Shown in pieces: positions 1-12,300 of a DNA stretch of 64,000 nt. Source of the DNA: Sclerurus mexicanus. Taxonomy: Eukaryota > Chordata > Aves > Passeriformes > Furnariidae. Numbering within the stretch: position 1 is the stretch's first letter; each line of letters opens with the position of its first letter. The DNA lies in contig VWZF01005999.1 in assembly GCA_013396755.1 (NCBI GenBank), forward strand, positions 227,158 through 291,157, given 5' to 3'. Under the pieces are notes generated by a model, which saw only the letters and a list, made by a program, of their open reading frames with translations, was not told the DNA's origin and did no database searches. A program made the position numbers and the translations under genes.

Positions 1-190
1 AGTCCAACCCCCGGCCCTGCACAGACACCCCAACAATCCCACCCTGTGCCCCAGAGCATCATCCAAACCCTCCTGGAGCTCTGGCAGCCTTGGGGCCATG
101 CCCACTGCCCTGGGGAGCCTGGGCAGTGCCCACCACCCTCTGGGGGAAGAGCCTTTCCCTGAGATCCCACCTGAGCCTGCCCTGACACAG
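1..190 (-). mobile_element. CR1 LINE fragment
   Basis: Reads as the reverse complement of a CR1 3' region (cagacaccccaacaatccc, then ctggagctctggcag). It is the same subfamily as 17153-17302 and runs off the window edge, so its 3' end is not seen. Confidence 0.75.
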
Positions 191-331
191 CTCCAGGCCA
201 TTAACTGACTCAACACTGGGATGAGAAAGCCCACTGTGTGTTAGAACACAGGACTTTATTCCCAAGCTCTGTCTATTTGAGCCCAGCACTGTCTCCCTGC
301 ACCTTCCCCCAGGATCAGGGAGGGCAGGTAC
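1..331 (-). other. PNPLA7: PNPLA7 intron (5' part only)
   Basis: Intron following window exon 14; donor GTACCT at 331-326. It holds a CR1 fragment up to about 190 and then about 140 bases in which nothing is recognised. The acceptor and the next exon (family: VHEYRLSSWLGQQED) are outside the window. Confidence 0.8.
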
Positions 332-395
332 CTGTCGAGCGCAGCAGATCCCAGTCGCTGTTTGATGTTGTCACTGGTGAGCAGCAGGGCAGGAC
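332..395 (-). CDS. PNPLA7: PNPLA7 window exon 14 (pre-patatin segment)
   Basis: 64 nt, entered in phase 1 and left in phase 2 (2 + 20 codons + 2 nt). It reads PALLLTSDNIKQRLGSAALD plus AG. The acceptor is TTCCTCCAG and the donor AG|GTACCT. The last codon is split (AG + N), so the expected family residue is Ser (ALDS), completed by an exon outside the window. The exon ends before the patatin domain. Confidence 0.96.
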
Positions 396-3300
396 CTGGA
401 GGAACAGGGAGTTTCATCTGTGAACATCTGTCACTGAATTCCTGAGAAACTGTGGGGAGAAAACTGCCCAGAGAAGCTGTGGCTGCCCCAGCCCTGGAAG
501 TGTCCAAGGCCAGGTTGGACGGGGCTTGGAGCAACCTGGGACAGTGGGAGGTGTCCCTGCCCCTGGCAAGGGATGGAATAAGATGGGCTTTTAGGTCTCT
601 CCCAACCCAAACCAGTCTGTGGCTCCGTGACTTTGCTCTGAAGGTGGTGCTGGGGCAGTGCATTGATTAGGGCTGCTGCAGAAGAAAGCTGGCACCAAGT
701 CTTCACAAAGATTTTCCCACTTATCTACGATAACATCCTCCTATTCTCCACCTTCCCAGAGCTCTGTTGGCGCGTCAGTCACAACAGGCTGTTATCCCAT
801 TCCTCAATGTCACATAGGATCACGGAATCCCAGCCTGGTTTGGGTGGGAAGGGACCTTAAAGCCCATCCCTGGCGGGGCAGGGACACCTCCCACTATCCC
901 AGGTTGCTCCAAGCCCCATCCAGCCTGGCTCTGGTGCCAGTTCCTACCACAGCTGCACGTTCACAAACACAGCACTCAGAACATCACAGACCTTTACAAG
1001 CACAGAAAGCCCAGGAATCTGGTTTCAAAGGAGAAAAGCTGTTTAACTGACATGCTGAAATACAGAGTCTGCTCATCCTGCGTGGAACCAACCCCCAGGT
1101 GAACCCTTTAGAGCTCTCTGCAGCAGTTCCAACAGGGACCCACACCCAAAAGACTCCCAAAGCTGTGGGACACAGCTGAACTCCACTAGAGAAACAGGCA
1201 CACACATATCTGGCAACAGCCTCAGATCTCAGTTGAATTTGGTTGCACATGAAGCTTCTCGCATGCAGTTTAGTTTAATTTTCTTATTAGCAACTCCACT
1301 TGAGCAGCAGCAGTTTGTGCCACATGTGGTGGAGGCTGCAGAGCGACCGCAGCTAAAGACAAAGGCAAGCAAAGCAAACTCGAGGGAACGACTGCACCCC
1401 TAAAGAAAACATCCCTCACTGAGAGAGAAACTCACAGTTACAGAACAGCTGCTTTGTGCTCATGTTTGCACCGTGCTACCCCCCATTGTTTCATGAATAA
1501 AAGAATGGAAATCCATGTACCAAATAACAAAGCACTTCATCATGTGAGGGCTCTCAAGGCAAGGTTGGGATGCCTTCGGTGAAAACCAAGGAACCCTGAA
1601 GGACCAGCACGGGCAAAACGTCACAACTTCACACTTGGATGTTCGAAAAGTAAAATGACACAATTACAGATTGGAACTGGCCAACCTGACCTTCAGGGCC
1701 AGCTCAACCCCCAGTGCTTGGTTCACTTTGTTTAACTGACTTCGGTGCCAGAAAAAGGTCACAAGTGGGATTTTTCATCTTGCATCTTCAAACACCCAAA
1801 TAACGATTGCTCTTTGTTACACTTCGCTGAAGGAAGAGCAAGCAAAAGTAGACAAAAATACCCCACAAGCAGAGACCAAGAGATAAAAAGTAAAAGCTGG
1901 TGAGAAACCACAGGCAAGAGAGTTATTTAAGGGTACCATTTAACTTCCTCATCCTCCAAGAGAGGTTCTGGAACTCAGCTCCTATGAAAGCAACAGGTCC
2001 CAAGCTGAGGGAAGGAGCCCAGCAGCATTTCCAGAGCAGACCTGCTTTAACCTGCCCTTCCCTTCTCCAGCTGTCCAAGGGCAGGAACAGCCTTGGGGAG
2101 GGGCTTCTCATTGGGACATTCTTTGACCTGATCCATCATTCACTGCCAAACACTTGGTCCAGCACAGCTTTGAATGGCACGGAGGGATAAGGAGAAACAC
2201 TGATGGCCCTGCACGTGGCCAAGCCAGCAGGGAGAGAGGGCAGGAGCACCCACAGTGGAGCATGGAGGGCCCCAGGCCCAAGGGGACAACGCTGAAGCCA
2301 GGGGACACCATTAAACCCAGTGACCTGCAGCCAGAACACCTTTCAACCAAGGTGAGAGGTAGAGTTTGTAGGGCTGGGGTGAACNCACAGGACAAAGATT
2401 CCCAGACCTTTACTCATTCCCAGCACAGAACACAGTGATGCTTCCAACAGAACCAACTCTGTTGTGTCTCAGAAATACCAACCATCTGCTCTACACCCCC
2501 AATTTCTTGCAGGCTCCCAATTAATGGATCATTAAATAATCTTCCACCGATATGATCGAGAACACCAACATATGTGAGCTCAGAAAACAGAGCGACAGAA
2601 AGTGTTCTTTAAACTTGATTGCTGGGAGCAACAAAGTAATGAAAAAATATTATTCTCATCCCTGGAAGTGCCCAAGGCCAGGTTGGACAGGGCTGGGAGC
2701 AACCTGGGCTGGTGGGAGGTGTCCCTGCCCGTGGAGCAGGACGAGCTTCGAGGTCCTTTCCAACCCAAAGCGCTCCAGGATTCCGTGATGATTCAGGTGC
2801 ACACTCCTCGAAGAGCAACCCCTGTGGGCAGCAGTGACAGAGTCAAGGTGCTCTCAGCCTGGTGGGCAACTCCCAGCTGGCACCACGGGCACAGCTCTGC
2901 ACCCCTGAGGGAACCTGCTCCTCCAGGAGGCTCAGACACGGGGGAAGAGCTCAGAGACAAGAGCACAGCAGAGGTGAGATGAGGTAACATGAAATGTTCC
3001 TCCAAGCCCTGCAGTGTCTCTGTGACAGCAGCCAGAGCAGATTGCTGGGGAGGAGTATCAGAGCAAGGAAAACTTCGTGCCATTCTCCAAGCCTCCTGCA
3101 GCTCATGGGTTTCTCAAGCCTGGGGTGGTGACTTTCAGCGGCCTGGGGGACTTTTCTTCCAGCAAAGATTCTGAATCCCAGCTTTTCTGTGCTTCAGGTG
3201 AGAGAACTCCATGGCAGCAGCTCAGGAGGTCATGGTCCAGGGGGAAAACCTCACGGAGCAGCTCAGTCCGTGCTCCAGAGCCACCTGTTCTCCAGCACAG

Positions 3301-6300
3301 GACTGCAATTCCATGAAGGAGAAGACAGGAGAAAGAAAATCTGGCAGCTCCCAGAGCTCTGGTTCATCTTCTCTTCCAAGAACAAAGGGCACTGAAGGGA
3401 AAGGCTGGGGCAGCTCTTCAGCAAAGCTCCAAACTCCTGCCCCAGAGAGGGCACACAAACACCACACATGAGCCATAAAACCCCTCCTTTCTTTCCCAGG
3501 ATGAGCAAGGGACTCACTTTGGTCCTTTTCTTCTACATAACGTTACTTTCCTAAGATATGTAAGGACTGGAGCACAGGTGTCCTAGTTCTAAGTCCAACA
3601 AAACACGGTCCAAAAGTTGCCCAGAGGGCAAGGAATGATTTTGGACCTGGAAAACATTCTCACACCAAAGCACACAGCCAGCACAAAATGCCCTGTGGAC
3701 ATATTTCAGCAGAGCAAACTTATTTGCCTGGGCTCCATCAAAAGAAAATCTACTTTTGGCCTCATAAAAGTCCCCCAAATTGCGTGTCAGAGACAGAAGT
3801 GACAAAGGAGTTGGAGGGCAGAGGATCTTGCTCACTAAAACCCACCAAACTGCGCCAGGGTCCAGGCACCACAGTGACATCTCACATTTACACCCGATCT
3901 GCGTGCAAAGAAAGGAAATTCAGGCAGAACTAAAATCAAAAACTCAAAGCAATTATTAATAAAGATATTTCAGTGAGCTCTCCAATACATCATACATTTT
4001 TAGAACTGAAAAGAAAGCCCAGATTTAAAGGGCAGAAAGGAATGAGAGAGACACATATGTTGGATTCAAATCTCTCTGTGCTTCAGCTTGAAATTCTGTG
4101 AGATCAGAGGGCTCCCACATAGAACCAGAATTCACACAGCCATGTGGTGTCTTTTAGCTGGTCTTGGAAAAGAACAAAAAAACCCAGGCAAATACTTCTG
4201 AAAAATCTGAATCCTGCTGAAGAACTTCTTCTCAAAAGCTGCTCTCAGCTCTACCAGGGAAAAACGTCCCTAATGAAAAGAGGCCTCATGAACAGTGCCC
4301 AGAATTCACCAGCATGGCTGCAGAACCTGCCCAGCTGAGCTGGAAAACCCTGCTCCTGCTTTCTGCAAGTTGAACGTTCCACAGCCTTCTCCCACATGGA
4401 AAGGAGAGCTCTCACACCGGGGCCTGCAGCGATGCCACCTCCAGGTCACCTCCCTGCGCTGCCCACGGTGCCAGTTCCTGCTGCCAGGCACCCAGCGACC
4501 CCTTCACCACCCACATTTACACCCCACTGGAGCCTCCAGCCCTGGGGTCCAGCAGGGGAAGGACATGGAGCTGCTGGAGGCACCAGGATGGTCAGAGCAT
4601 GGAGCAGCTCTGCTGGGAGGAAAGGCTGGAGGAGCTGGGGTTGTTCAGCCTGGAGAGGAGAGGCTTTGGGGGGACCCAACTGTGGCCTTGCAGTGCCTGG
4701 AGGAGCCGACAGGAAAGATGGAGAGGGACAGTTGACAAGGGATGGAGGGATGGGACACAGGGAATGGCTTCCCACTGCCAGAGGGCAGGGTGAGCTGGGA
4801 TATTGGGAAGAAATCCTTCCCTGGGAGGGTGGGCAGGCCCTGGCACAGGTTGGGCAGAGAGGCTGTGGCTGCCCCATCCCTGGAAGTGTCCAAGGTTGGA
4901 CAGGGCTTGGAGTAGCCTGGGCTGGTGGAAGGTGTCCCTGCCATGGAATGGGATGAGCTTGAAGGTCCCTTCCAGCACAGGCCACTCTATGATCCTAAGC
5001 TCCATGGGAACATGAACATTCCTTAGCATTGAACTGGAACACAATCACCCTGCCTGGAAACAACACCTGAATTACCACAAAACACAGAGACCCAACTGCC
5101 AAAGCAAGCAGCCCAAAGGGGTGGGAGCTCGGGGTGTTCCTGGGCAGGACACAAGCACAGGCTGTCCTGGGACCCACGGTGGACAGCAGGCTGCTCACCT
5201 GAGCTGTGCCCAGCACAAACCAAACCACTTCGAAAAAAGAAACTTGAGAAAAATGTAATGAAACCCACCCAACACAATCAAGAGAGCAAACCACTCAGTC
5301 CTGTCGCATTATAGGGAAATGGGATTTTTTCCTGGGCTGGAAGACTCTGAATGCTTCTCCAGTTCTTGTAGGCAGTATCAGACTGAGACTCTCTACTTGT
5401 CAATATCTTTATAGTTCTTTCATATGATAGAAGTAGCTAAAAATTACCAAAAAAACCCCAAAAAGTCCTCTTTTGCAGCTCTAACTCCAAGCACTGCCAA
5501 CAGCCTGCTCATGCCAGTTCCAGTTCTGGGAAAAGGAAAAGGATCCTGAAATTGTTCTGTTCTGTCACAAGCCAGCCTGTATCCCTGGGGAAGGATCCTT
5601 CCCAGAGCTGCACCAGCTGGAAACTCCCAAGGGATGATTCCTGCACTGAGCTCAGCATTCCTGCCTCCATCCTCCTAATTCCTTCTCTCCTCTTGTATCC
5701 AGTCTCCAGCAAGGGAATTCAAGGCACCACTGCAATACTCAGCTCCGTTAATATTAATAGGAAGGGGAAGGAATTTTCTAAAATAACATCGGAAGTTGCA
5801 AAAGAAGCTAAACCAACTGCTTTCCCCTCACTTGCTAAGGCTGCCCTCCACTGCTCTGGAACATATTTGAAGCCCAGAGCAATTAAATTTTATGTTAAAT
5901 ATGGATCAAATGTTAAGTCAAGTGTTAAATGGCAACATCTGATTACAACTGACAATTAAAAAGCCGGGTCAAGAAAAACAATCCAAAAAACCAACACCAA
6001 AAATATGCAAATAGCAGCAAATCTGCACAGTGAAATGCCTTGTTTTCCAAAGTGGGAACATGTTTGACCTCCTTAAGGCAGGATTTTTAACGGAGCCTTC
6101 CCAGGCACGGTCAGGAACTGCTCTGGTTTCCAGGAATGCAGGGCAGGTGGAACCCCAGCCCCAGGTGCTGCTCAGTCCCTCTCACACCTGAGCTCAGGTG
6201 AGTGCCCAGGTGGCAGCAGCACGAGCTCCACCACACCAGCTGCTCACCTGGGCCCCAGAGCCAACATTCCCACAGGGAATGCTGCAATGCCAGACTGCTT

Positions 6301-9300
6301 TGGCTTGGGAAGGACCTTAAAGATCATCCAGCCACGGGCAGGGACACCTCCCAGCAGCCCAGGGTGCTCCAGCCTGGCCTTGGACACTCCCAGGGCTGGG
6401 GCAGCCACAGCTTCTCTGGGCGACAGTTCCCCCCATGCCAAAGGTGAGGTGATACCAAGGCAACCTGGGGACAAAGCAAAGTCTCACTTCACTACTCAGT
6501 TCATTTTTTTGGTGCAAGAAATCGGGAGAAAACATTCCAAATGCGGCAAAGCACCACCCGCACGTGGCTCACAGCACTTTGTCAGGCACCACAAGAACAC
6601 CCAAACCCTTCACAGCTGGAGTGGAAAGGGGAAAATACAAGAGCTACCCAAAAAAAACCCAAAAAAAGGATAAAAAGAGAGAAAGAGAGAAAAAAGAGGG
6701 AAAAAGAGAGAAAAAAGAGGGAAAAGGAGGGAAAAGGAGGGAAAAGGAGGGNAAAGGAAAAAAAAAGAGGAACCAAGAGAATGCTGCCTCTGCCTAAGAG
6801 CAAACACACCCAGGCTGCAGCAAACACACACCCAGCTCTGCCCCTGCCCAGGCAGAGCCAGCCCCTCTGCCCTGTGGCACAGTGCCCACTGAGGCCACCA
6901 AGGCCACCAGGGCGGGAGCTGGGCTGGCCATGGGCACACGTGCCCGGCTGTGTTATCCAACCCCTTCCTCTTCCCACTGCCTTGGCAAGAGCTGCGGATG
7001 CCAAGGGTGCCCAGAGCCAGGCAGAGCAAAGGGAGAAGGAGGGAAGGCCAAGCAGTGCCACCAAACCCTCCCTGGCACATTCCTGCTCCAACAGCTCTCC
7101 CGAGGTTCTTATCCTGAAGGCTCCATCTCCCTGCTTGAGTTGCTGCTTGTTTCAGTTACAGGCTCCTCGTGCTGTGCCACCCCAAAAGAGGCTGGCAGGG
7201 ACCCCAGAGGAGCCCCCAGCAGCAGCACAGCCCCACCAGGCACCTGGGCTCTCCCATGGACACAACAGGTCCTTGCCGTCTCAAAGGAAGAGGAACCTCC
7301 TGCCATGAGCTGCACACAGATTCACATTGCAGGAGATTGCAGAGCTCAAACACCACCAGCTTCCTCCTGTGCCCGCTCAGGCAGAGGGTTTATCAGCACA
7401 ATAATGAGTGCCAGCCCCAGACTCCACTGAGGTCAAAAAGGAAACAACCAATCAATGGATGTGGTTACACCCCAAGCATCACGTAAGCTGCACTTTTAAA
7501 AATGATAAGCCACGAGCAGACTAACAATTCAGCGAAGGACCGAACTCAGGAGATCCGTGACAGCGTCTGAGGATGAGAAGAGGGTGCTCAGAGTGTAGCA
7601 ATAAGTGCAAACTGAATTCTGAATTAAATACGTGGCTTTGTGAGCAACTGGAACTTTCAGCAGCAGCTTCCTCGAGGGATAAAGCAATTAATGACTCAGC
7701 TGTGAGCCGAACACGAGGCTTTGGGAGCAGGAGACACACAAACAAGCTGGCAATAAACCAGACCATTTCAGACCAAACTCTGGACTTGCAGTGCCAATCT
7801 GGATCTGCTCCACCAGCCTCTTCCATCAAGTCTTACACCTCGCACTCACTGTGCTACCTCCACAGGAGAAAACCGTGTGAGAAACCCTTTGCTGGGGAAG
7901 CTTTCCAGCTGAGGGGGCCTCAAAGACTCTCACATGAGCTGCAGAGAGCCAGAGTGCCAGACAGGTGCTGTGGGCACGGTGCCCTGCTGTGGGATGTGTC
8001 TCCTGGAGTCCCTGCAGCCCAGGAGAGGGGCCAGACAGGCTGGAGAGGATTTCTGGCTTGTTAAGAACACAAATTTTCCACTAAAATTAAAGGCATGGTA
8101 GGGGTGGGAACAGAGAAGCAAGAACTCATGACACAGGCTGACCCTGAACAGAATGCTTTGGGTTGGAGGGGACCTCAGAGATCATCCAGTTCCACCCCCT
8201 GCCATGGGCAGGGACACCTTCCACCAGCCCAGGTCGCTCCAAGCCCCGTCCAACCTGGCCTTGGACACTTCCAGGGATGGGGCAGCCACAGCTTCTCTGG
8301 GCAACCTGTGCCAGGGCCTGCCCACCCTCACTGGGGAGGATTCCTTCCCAATATCCCCTCTAACCCTGCCCTCTATCCCTCTGTCCTGTACAAAAGCCCT
8401 TCTCCCTCCTAGAGAGGAACTAGAAAGCTGCAACGGGGCCTCTCCAAACCCTCCTCTCCAGCCCTCTGATCATTTCATGTCCTGCTACCTCCCTAAAGCA
8501 GCAGGAACCCCCCTGTGGCCCCTGACAGGCCATATCTGCCTGGCAAGACAAGCAGCACGTTCTCCCTGGGCTGGGGAGGGTGGAAACAACTCACCCACAG
8601 CGCTGAGAGCGTGTTTGAGCTCCAGGGTGAAGGCTGTCAGCGGCACCTCCTCGGACACCGGCATGATCGCCACCGTGGAGAGGTTGCTGGCAGGATTGCC
8701 GGCGTCCCACTTGCTGCTGGAGCTGTGCAAGCCAAGAGGGTGACCTGCTGGGAAAGAAAACACGTGCCATCAGAGGCCAGAATGCCAGGCTGGCTGTGAG
8801 CAGCAGAACGTCACCTCCAGGCAGGAGGGAAAGCGGCACCGAATTCTGAGCACCGGAGAAGTGGAACATCCTCCACGGCACGTGGAAGGAGAGGTCCCTC
8901 ATACTTCATTTTGAGAGGATAAAGAGCAGTCTCCATCACTTTTGGCTGTTGATGCAGCGTGCATGGAGAGAAGCCAGGCAATGTTAAGGATATCTGGATG
9001 CCAGGAATAGGTTAAATGCAACGTGCCTGGGAAGACAACGATAAAACGCACTGCTGAATCCCTTTGAAGAGCCACAGCTCTGGAACAGGCACTGATTTAG
9101 CCCACAAGAGGAATTAGATTAACTAACAAAACCCCAAACCCTGCTGTCCGGATTAAAACACTCCAAAAATTAACATCTATTTCTATGGTCTTCCTGAGCA
9201 ATAAAAATAAATACCTGCTTCCACCAAAGCTCCTCTAGAGAATGTGTGTCCGCAGCTGGTTTTCTTTCTTTCCAAGAGGCAGAGCTTTACAGATGTGGGA

Positions 9301-12300
9301 GCACTGAACTGAAATATGGAAGCTCTGAAGCAGCTGCAAAGCAACTGGGAAGCATCTCCAGCAGAATGTGGAAGGATGAGTAAGGACAGAGGGCTGGGCA
9401 GAGCAAAGCAGCTTTTGGCACAAGTGTGCAATGAGGGTTACAGAGACCAAGATCTACCCAGACAGCTCAGAGCAGAAAAATGATGGTTTTTTTACAAACT
9501 GCTCTTATTCTGATCCTTTCCTCTTCAACTGAGCCTTCCCAGACAATCTCACTCTGCTGCCTGTCAACTCAGCTCCAACACACAACAAATTCTGACATCT
9601 AAGTTGGGATCTCGTGTCCTGCTTCTCTCATTTCACCCAGCAAAGCCTAAGATGCACCACTAAGATGAATTCTTGAGCTGGGCATATGGAAATATTTGAT
9701 ATAGCCCATGCAAAGCCACTCAAAGGCTCCATGCCAGAGCGACAGAACACTGCAGGGCACCAAAAACAGCAGATAAACTTCCTGTCAGGTATATTCAGCA
9801 ACTGAGTTCTTCATTTCAAGTCTCCCAAACCAGCTCTGCACAGAACATGAAATAGTTTTTCCACTCTTTTTGGCCACCTTCAAGAAGATATTTGTAGGTT
9901 CAAACAAGCTCAACCCCTTCATCTCCACCAGGCCTGCCCTCCCCAGATCTTCAGATTCTCTGAACTCCTGCAACTGTCCCTGATTTCCCCCCCATTTCCC
10001 CTACTGTCCCCATGGTCCCCCTCCCCAGGCAGGGCAGACCCTGCCAAGGCCACTGAGGTTCAGGTGTAATTACCACCAGCATTTGGACACAACTGGCTGT
10101 GCCCAGAAAGCTGAGCCCGTGAAGAAAGAGCAGAGTTGGAGATTCTCTCCTCCAAACTGCTCTGAAACAGGAGACCTGGTGAGCCCCTTTTCGGTCTCCT
10201 TGGAATATTGCAAAAAAAAAAATAAATAAATAAAAGTAATGAAATAATAAAAGTAATTAAACCCCCACAACGAAACAAAACCCAAACAATCCTCAGCAAC
10301 AAAGAGCCCCACAACGCCCTCAGTACTTTACGCGTCTCTCTTTCCTTTTTAAAGCCGCTCAAGGAAATTGAGAAAATTTCCTCCTACTCCCTTCAATCAG
10401 TAAATAGACTTGGAGTTGGTGCTGCCACAAACACAAAGCTCCAGAGCCAACCCCGAGCCAGACAATTCCTTAAAACAGTGCAAATACAGACACTTTAAGG
10501 CACTGGCTGTGCAGATGCTGCTCCGAGCACGGCTCCGATTCCAGCCCATTCCAGCTGCTCTTCCCAATTCCCCCTTTGCATTCCTCTTGCAAGAAATTCC
10601 GAGGAAATTTCACAGGCAGCAACACTTTCCTGTCTCAGCTGCAAATCACTCCAGTGCCACACTTAGTTCACCATGCTCTGCCAAAAAATGTGTGTACACA
10701 GACAGAATAAAGCCACCATCCACGTGTGCCAACAGCGATTACGGATCCCACGCTGGGTCGGGTTGGAAAGGAACATAAAGATCATCCCATGGGCAGGGAC
10801 ACCTTCCACCAGCCCAGGCTGCTCCAGCCTGGCCTGGGACACTTCCAGGGATGGGGAAGCCACAGCTTCTCTGCCCAACCTGTGCCAGGGCCTGCCCACC
10901 CTTACAGGGAATGATTCCTTCCCAATATCCCATCCATCCCTGCCCTCTGGCAGTGGGAAGCCATTCCCTGTGTCCTGTCCCTCCATCCCTTGTCCCAAGT
11001 CCCTCTCCAGCTCTTTTGGAGCCCCTGTAGGTCCTGGAAGGGGCTCTGAGGTCTCCCTGGAGCCTTCTCTTCTCCAGGCCAAGATTTAATGACAAATTCT
11101 CTTCCCAAGTGCACGCCCTGGTTCCAGACTCAAGGATGTGAGCCTGGCTCCAGGGACGCCCCAGCTCCAGTGGGAGCAGCCATCCCAGTGGGAAGGAGTC
11201 TTACCTCCCTGCTGCAGACTGCCAAGGATCTTCTCTCCCAGCAAGTGAATGAGGCGAGTCACAACCTGGCAATGGGAGAGAAAAGAAGAGCAAACACTGA
11301 GGCAGAACAGCAGAGCATCCACACATCCAGACTTCCCAACTTTCTTCAGGATGCATCCTGGAGCAGAGCCACACAGGGACAAGGTTTTACAGCTGCAGCT
11401 GTAACAGCGGGTGACTGATCATTTGTCTTGATTTCTTTTACCCTATTTTCTTTCAGTTTGGAAAAACAAGAGAGCAGACCAACCCCACGAGAGGCAATGT
11501 TTAACTTGCTAATCCCATTATCTGGGTGAGCACGTGGAGTTTCATTTTGGGTTCTCCCCGTGCCTCTCTGCAGGGCACCTGCACCTCTCGTGGCTCTTGC
11601 AGCCCTACAGCTTTTTGTAGGTCCTAAAGGCTCCAAACACTCCGAGTTCCCCCCAGTCCTGGTTCCACCAGATCCCCAGTGAATGGTTTACAGTAACCAA
11701 TTTAAAACATCTTGGGGAAAAAAAGGGATAAACACACATTCTAAACTGCTGCAGAAACAGAACGAACTCCTCCAGAAATTGCCTTCCCCCTCACGTCATG
11801 TTTGCCCGGTTCCTTTAAAGGGACAGATGTTTCCCCAGCTGTTTCTCCAATCTGACTTCTATCCATATAAACCAATAGCCAAGAGTATCTCCACACTGTC
11901 AAGCCTGTCTCCAAGATGAACAATCAATAATTCCTGACAAGTGGCATAGCAGAAGATGGATCATTGCACTGGCAGACAGTGGCAGCCTTGGAAAAGGCAG
12001 CATTTATTCTGAAAGCTCCACACAGATGTAAGGAAAAAGAATTATTGAAATGCATTAAGAATTAATAGAGCGATCATTAGAAACTCTGCCCCAGACAAAT
12101 AATTCAAGGTCACAGCAGCTCAGGAGGACATAAAAAAAGCCAAAAGCCACCACAACAATATTTCCCCAAGCTCTTAACAGGAGAAACAAGCAGCAGCACA
12201 TGGAATTTGGGATCCTGGAAAGGCAAACACTGTTCCCACAGGAACAGGCTCTTCAGGACGCAGCTTTCACAGAAAGGGCCGTGTGAGCATCAAGGCAGCT

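Larger units (their letters stand above)
396..8594 (-). other. PNPLA7: PNPLA7 intron between window exons 13 and 14
   Basis: 8.2 kb, GTGAGT to CTCCAG. It contains CR1 pieces at 467-633, 813-932, 2656-2795, 4588-4992, 6296-6430 and 8150-8410 and a polypurine tract at 6642-6773. Nothing recognisable is seen in 940-2650, 2800-4580, 5000-6290 and 6780-8140. A single N is at 2385. Confidence 0.85.
8745..11204 (-). other. PNPLA7: PNPLA7 intron between window exons 12 and 13
   Basis: 2.46 kb, GTAAGA to CAGCAG. It holds an AT-rich simple repeat at 10210-10262 and a CR1 at 10738-11086. Nothing is recognised in 8760-10200 or 10270-10730. Confidence 0.85.

Noticed and set aside
332..395. Reading through the exon 14 donor to give ALDRYLPSL
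   Set aside because: The exon ends at GACAG|GTACCT. The family has ALDS followed by a new exon, so YLPSL is intron.
4396..4985. Open frames of 186 (plus) and 179 (minus) codons
   Set aside because: They overlap the CR1 at 4588-4992. The same peptide pattern appears at every CR1 copy in the window in whichever frame is open, so it is repeat translation.
6541..7308. 255-codon plus-strand frame rich in Lys, Arg and Glu
   Set aside because: The Lys/Glu-rich part is the translated polypurine tract and crosses an N. No family is recognised.
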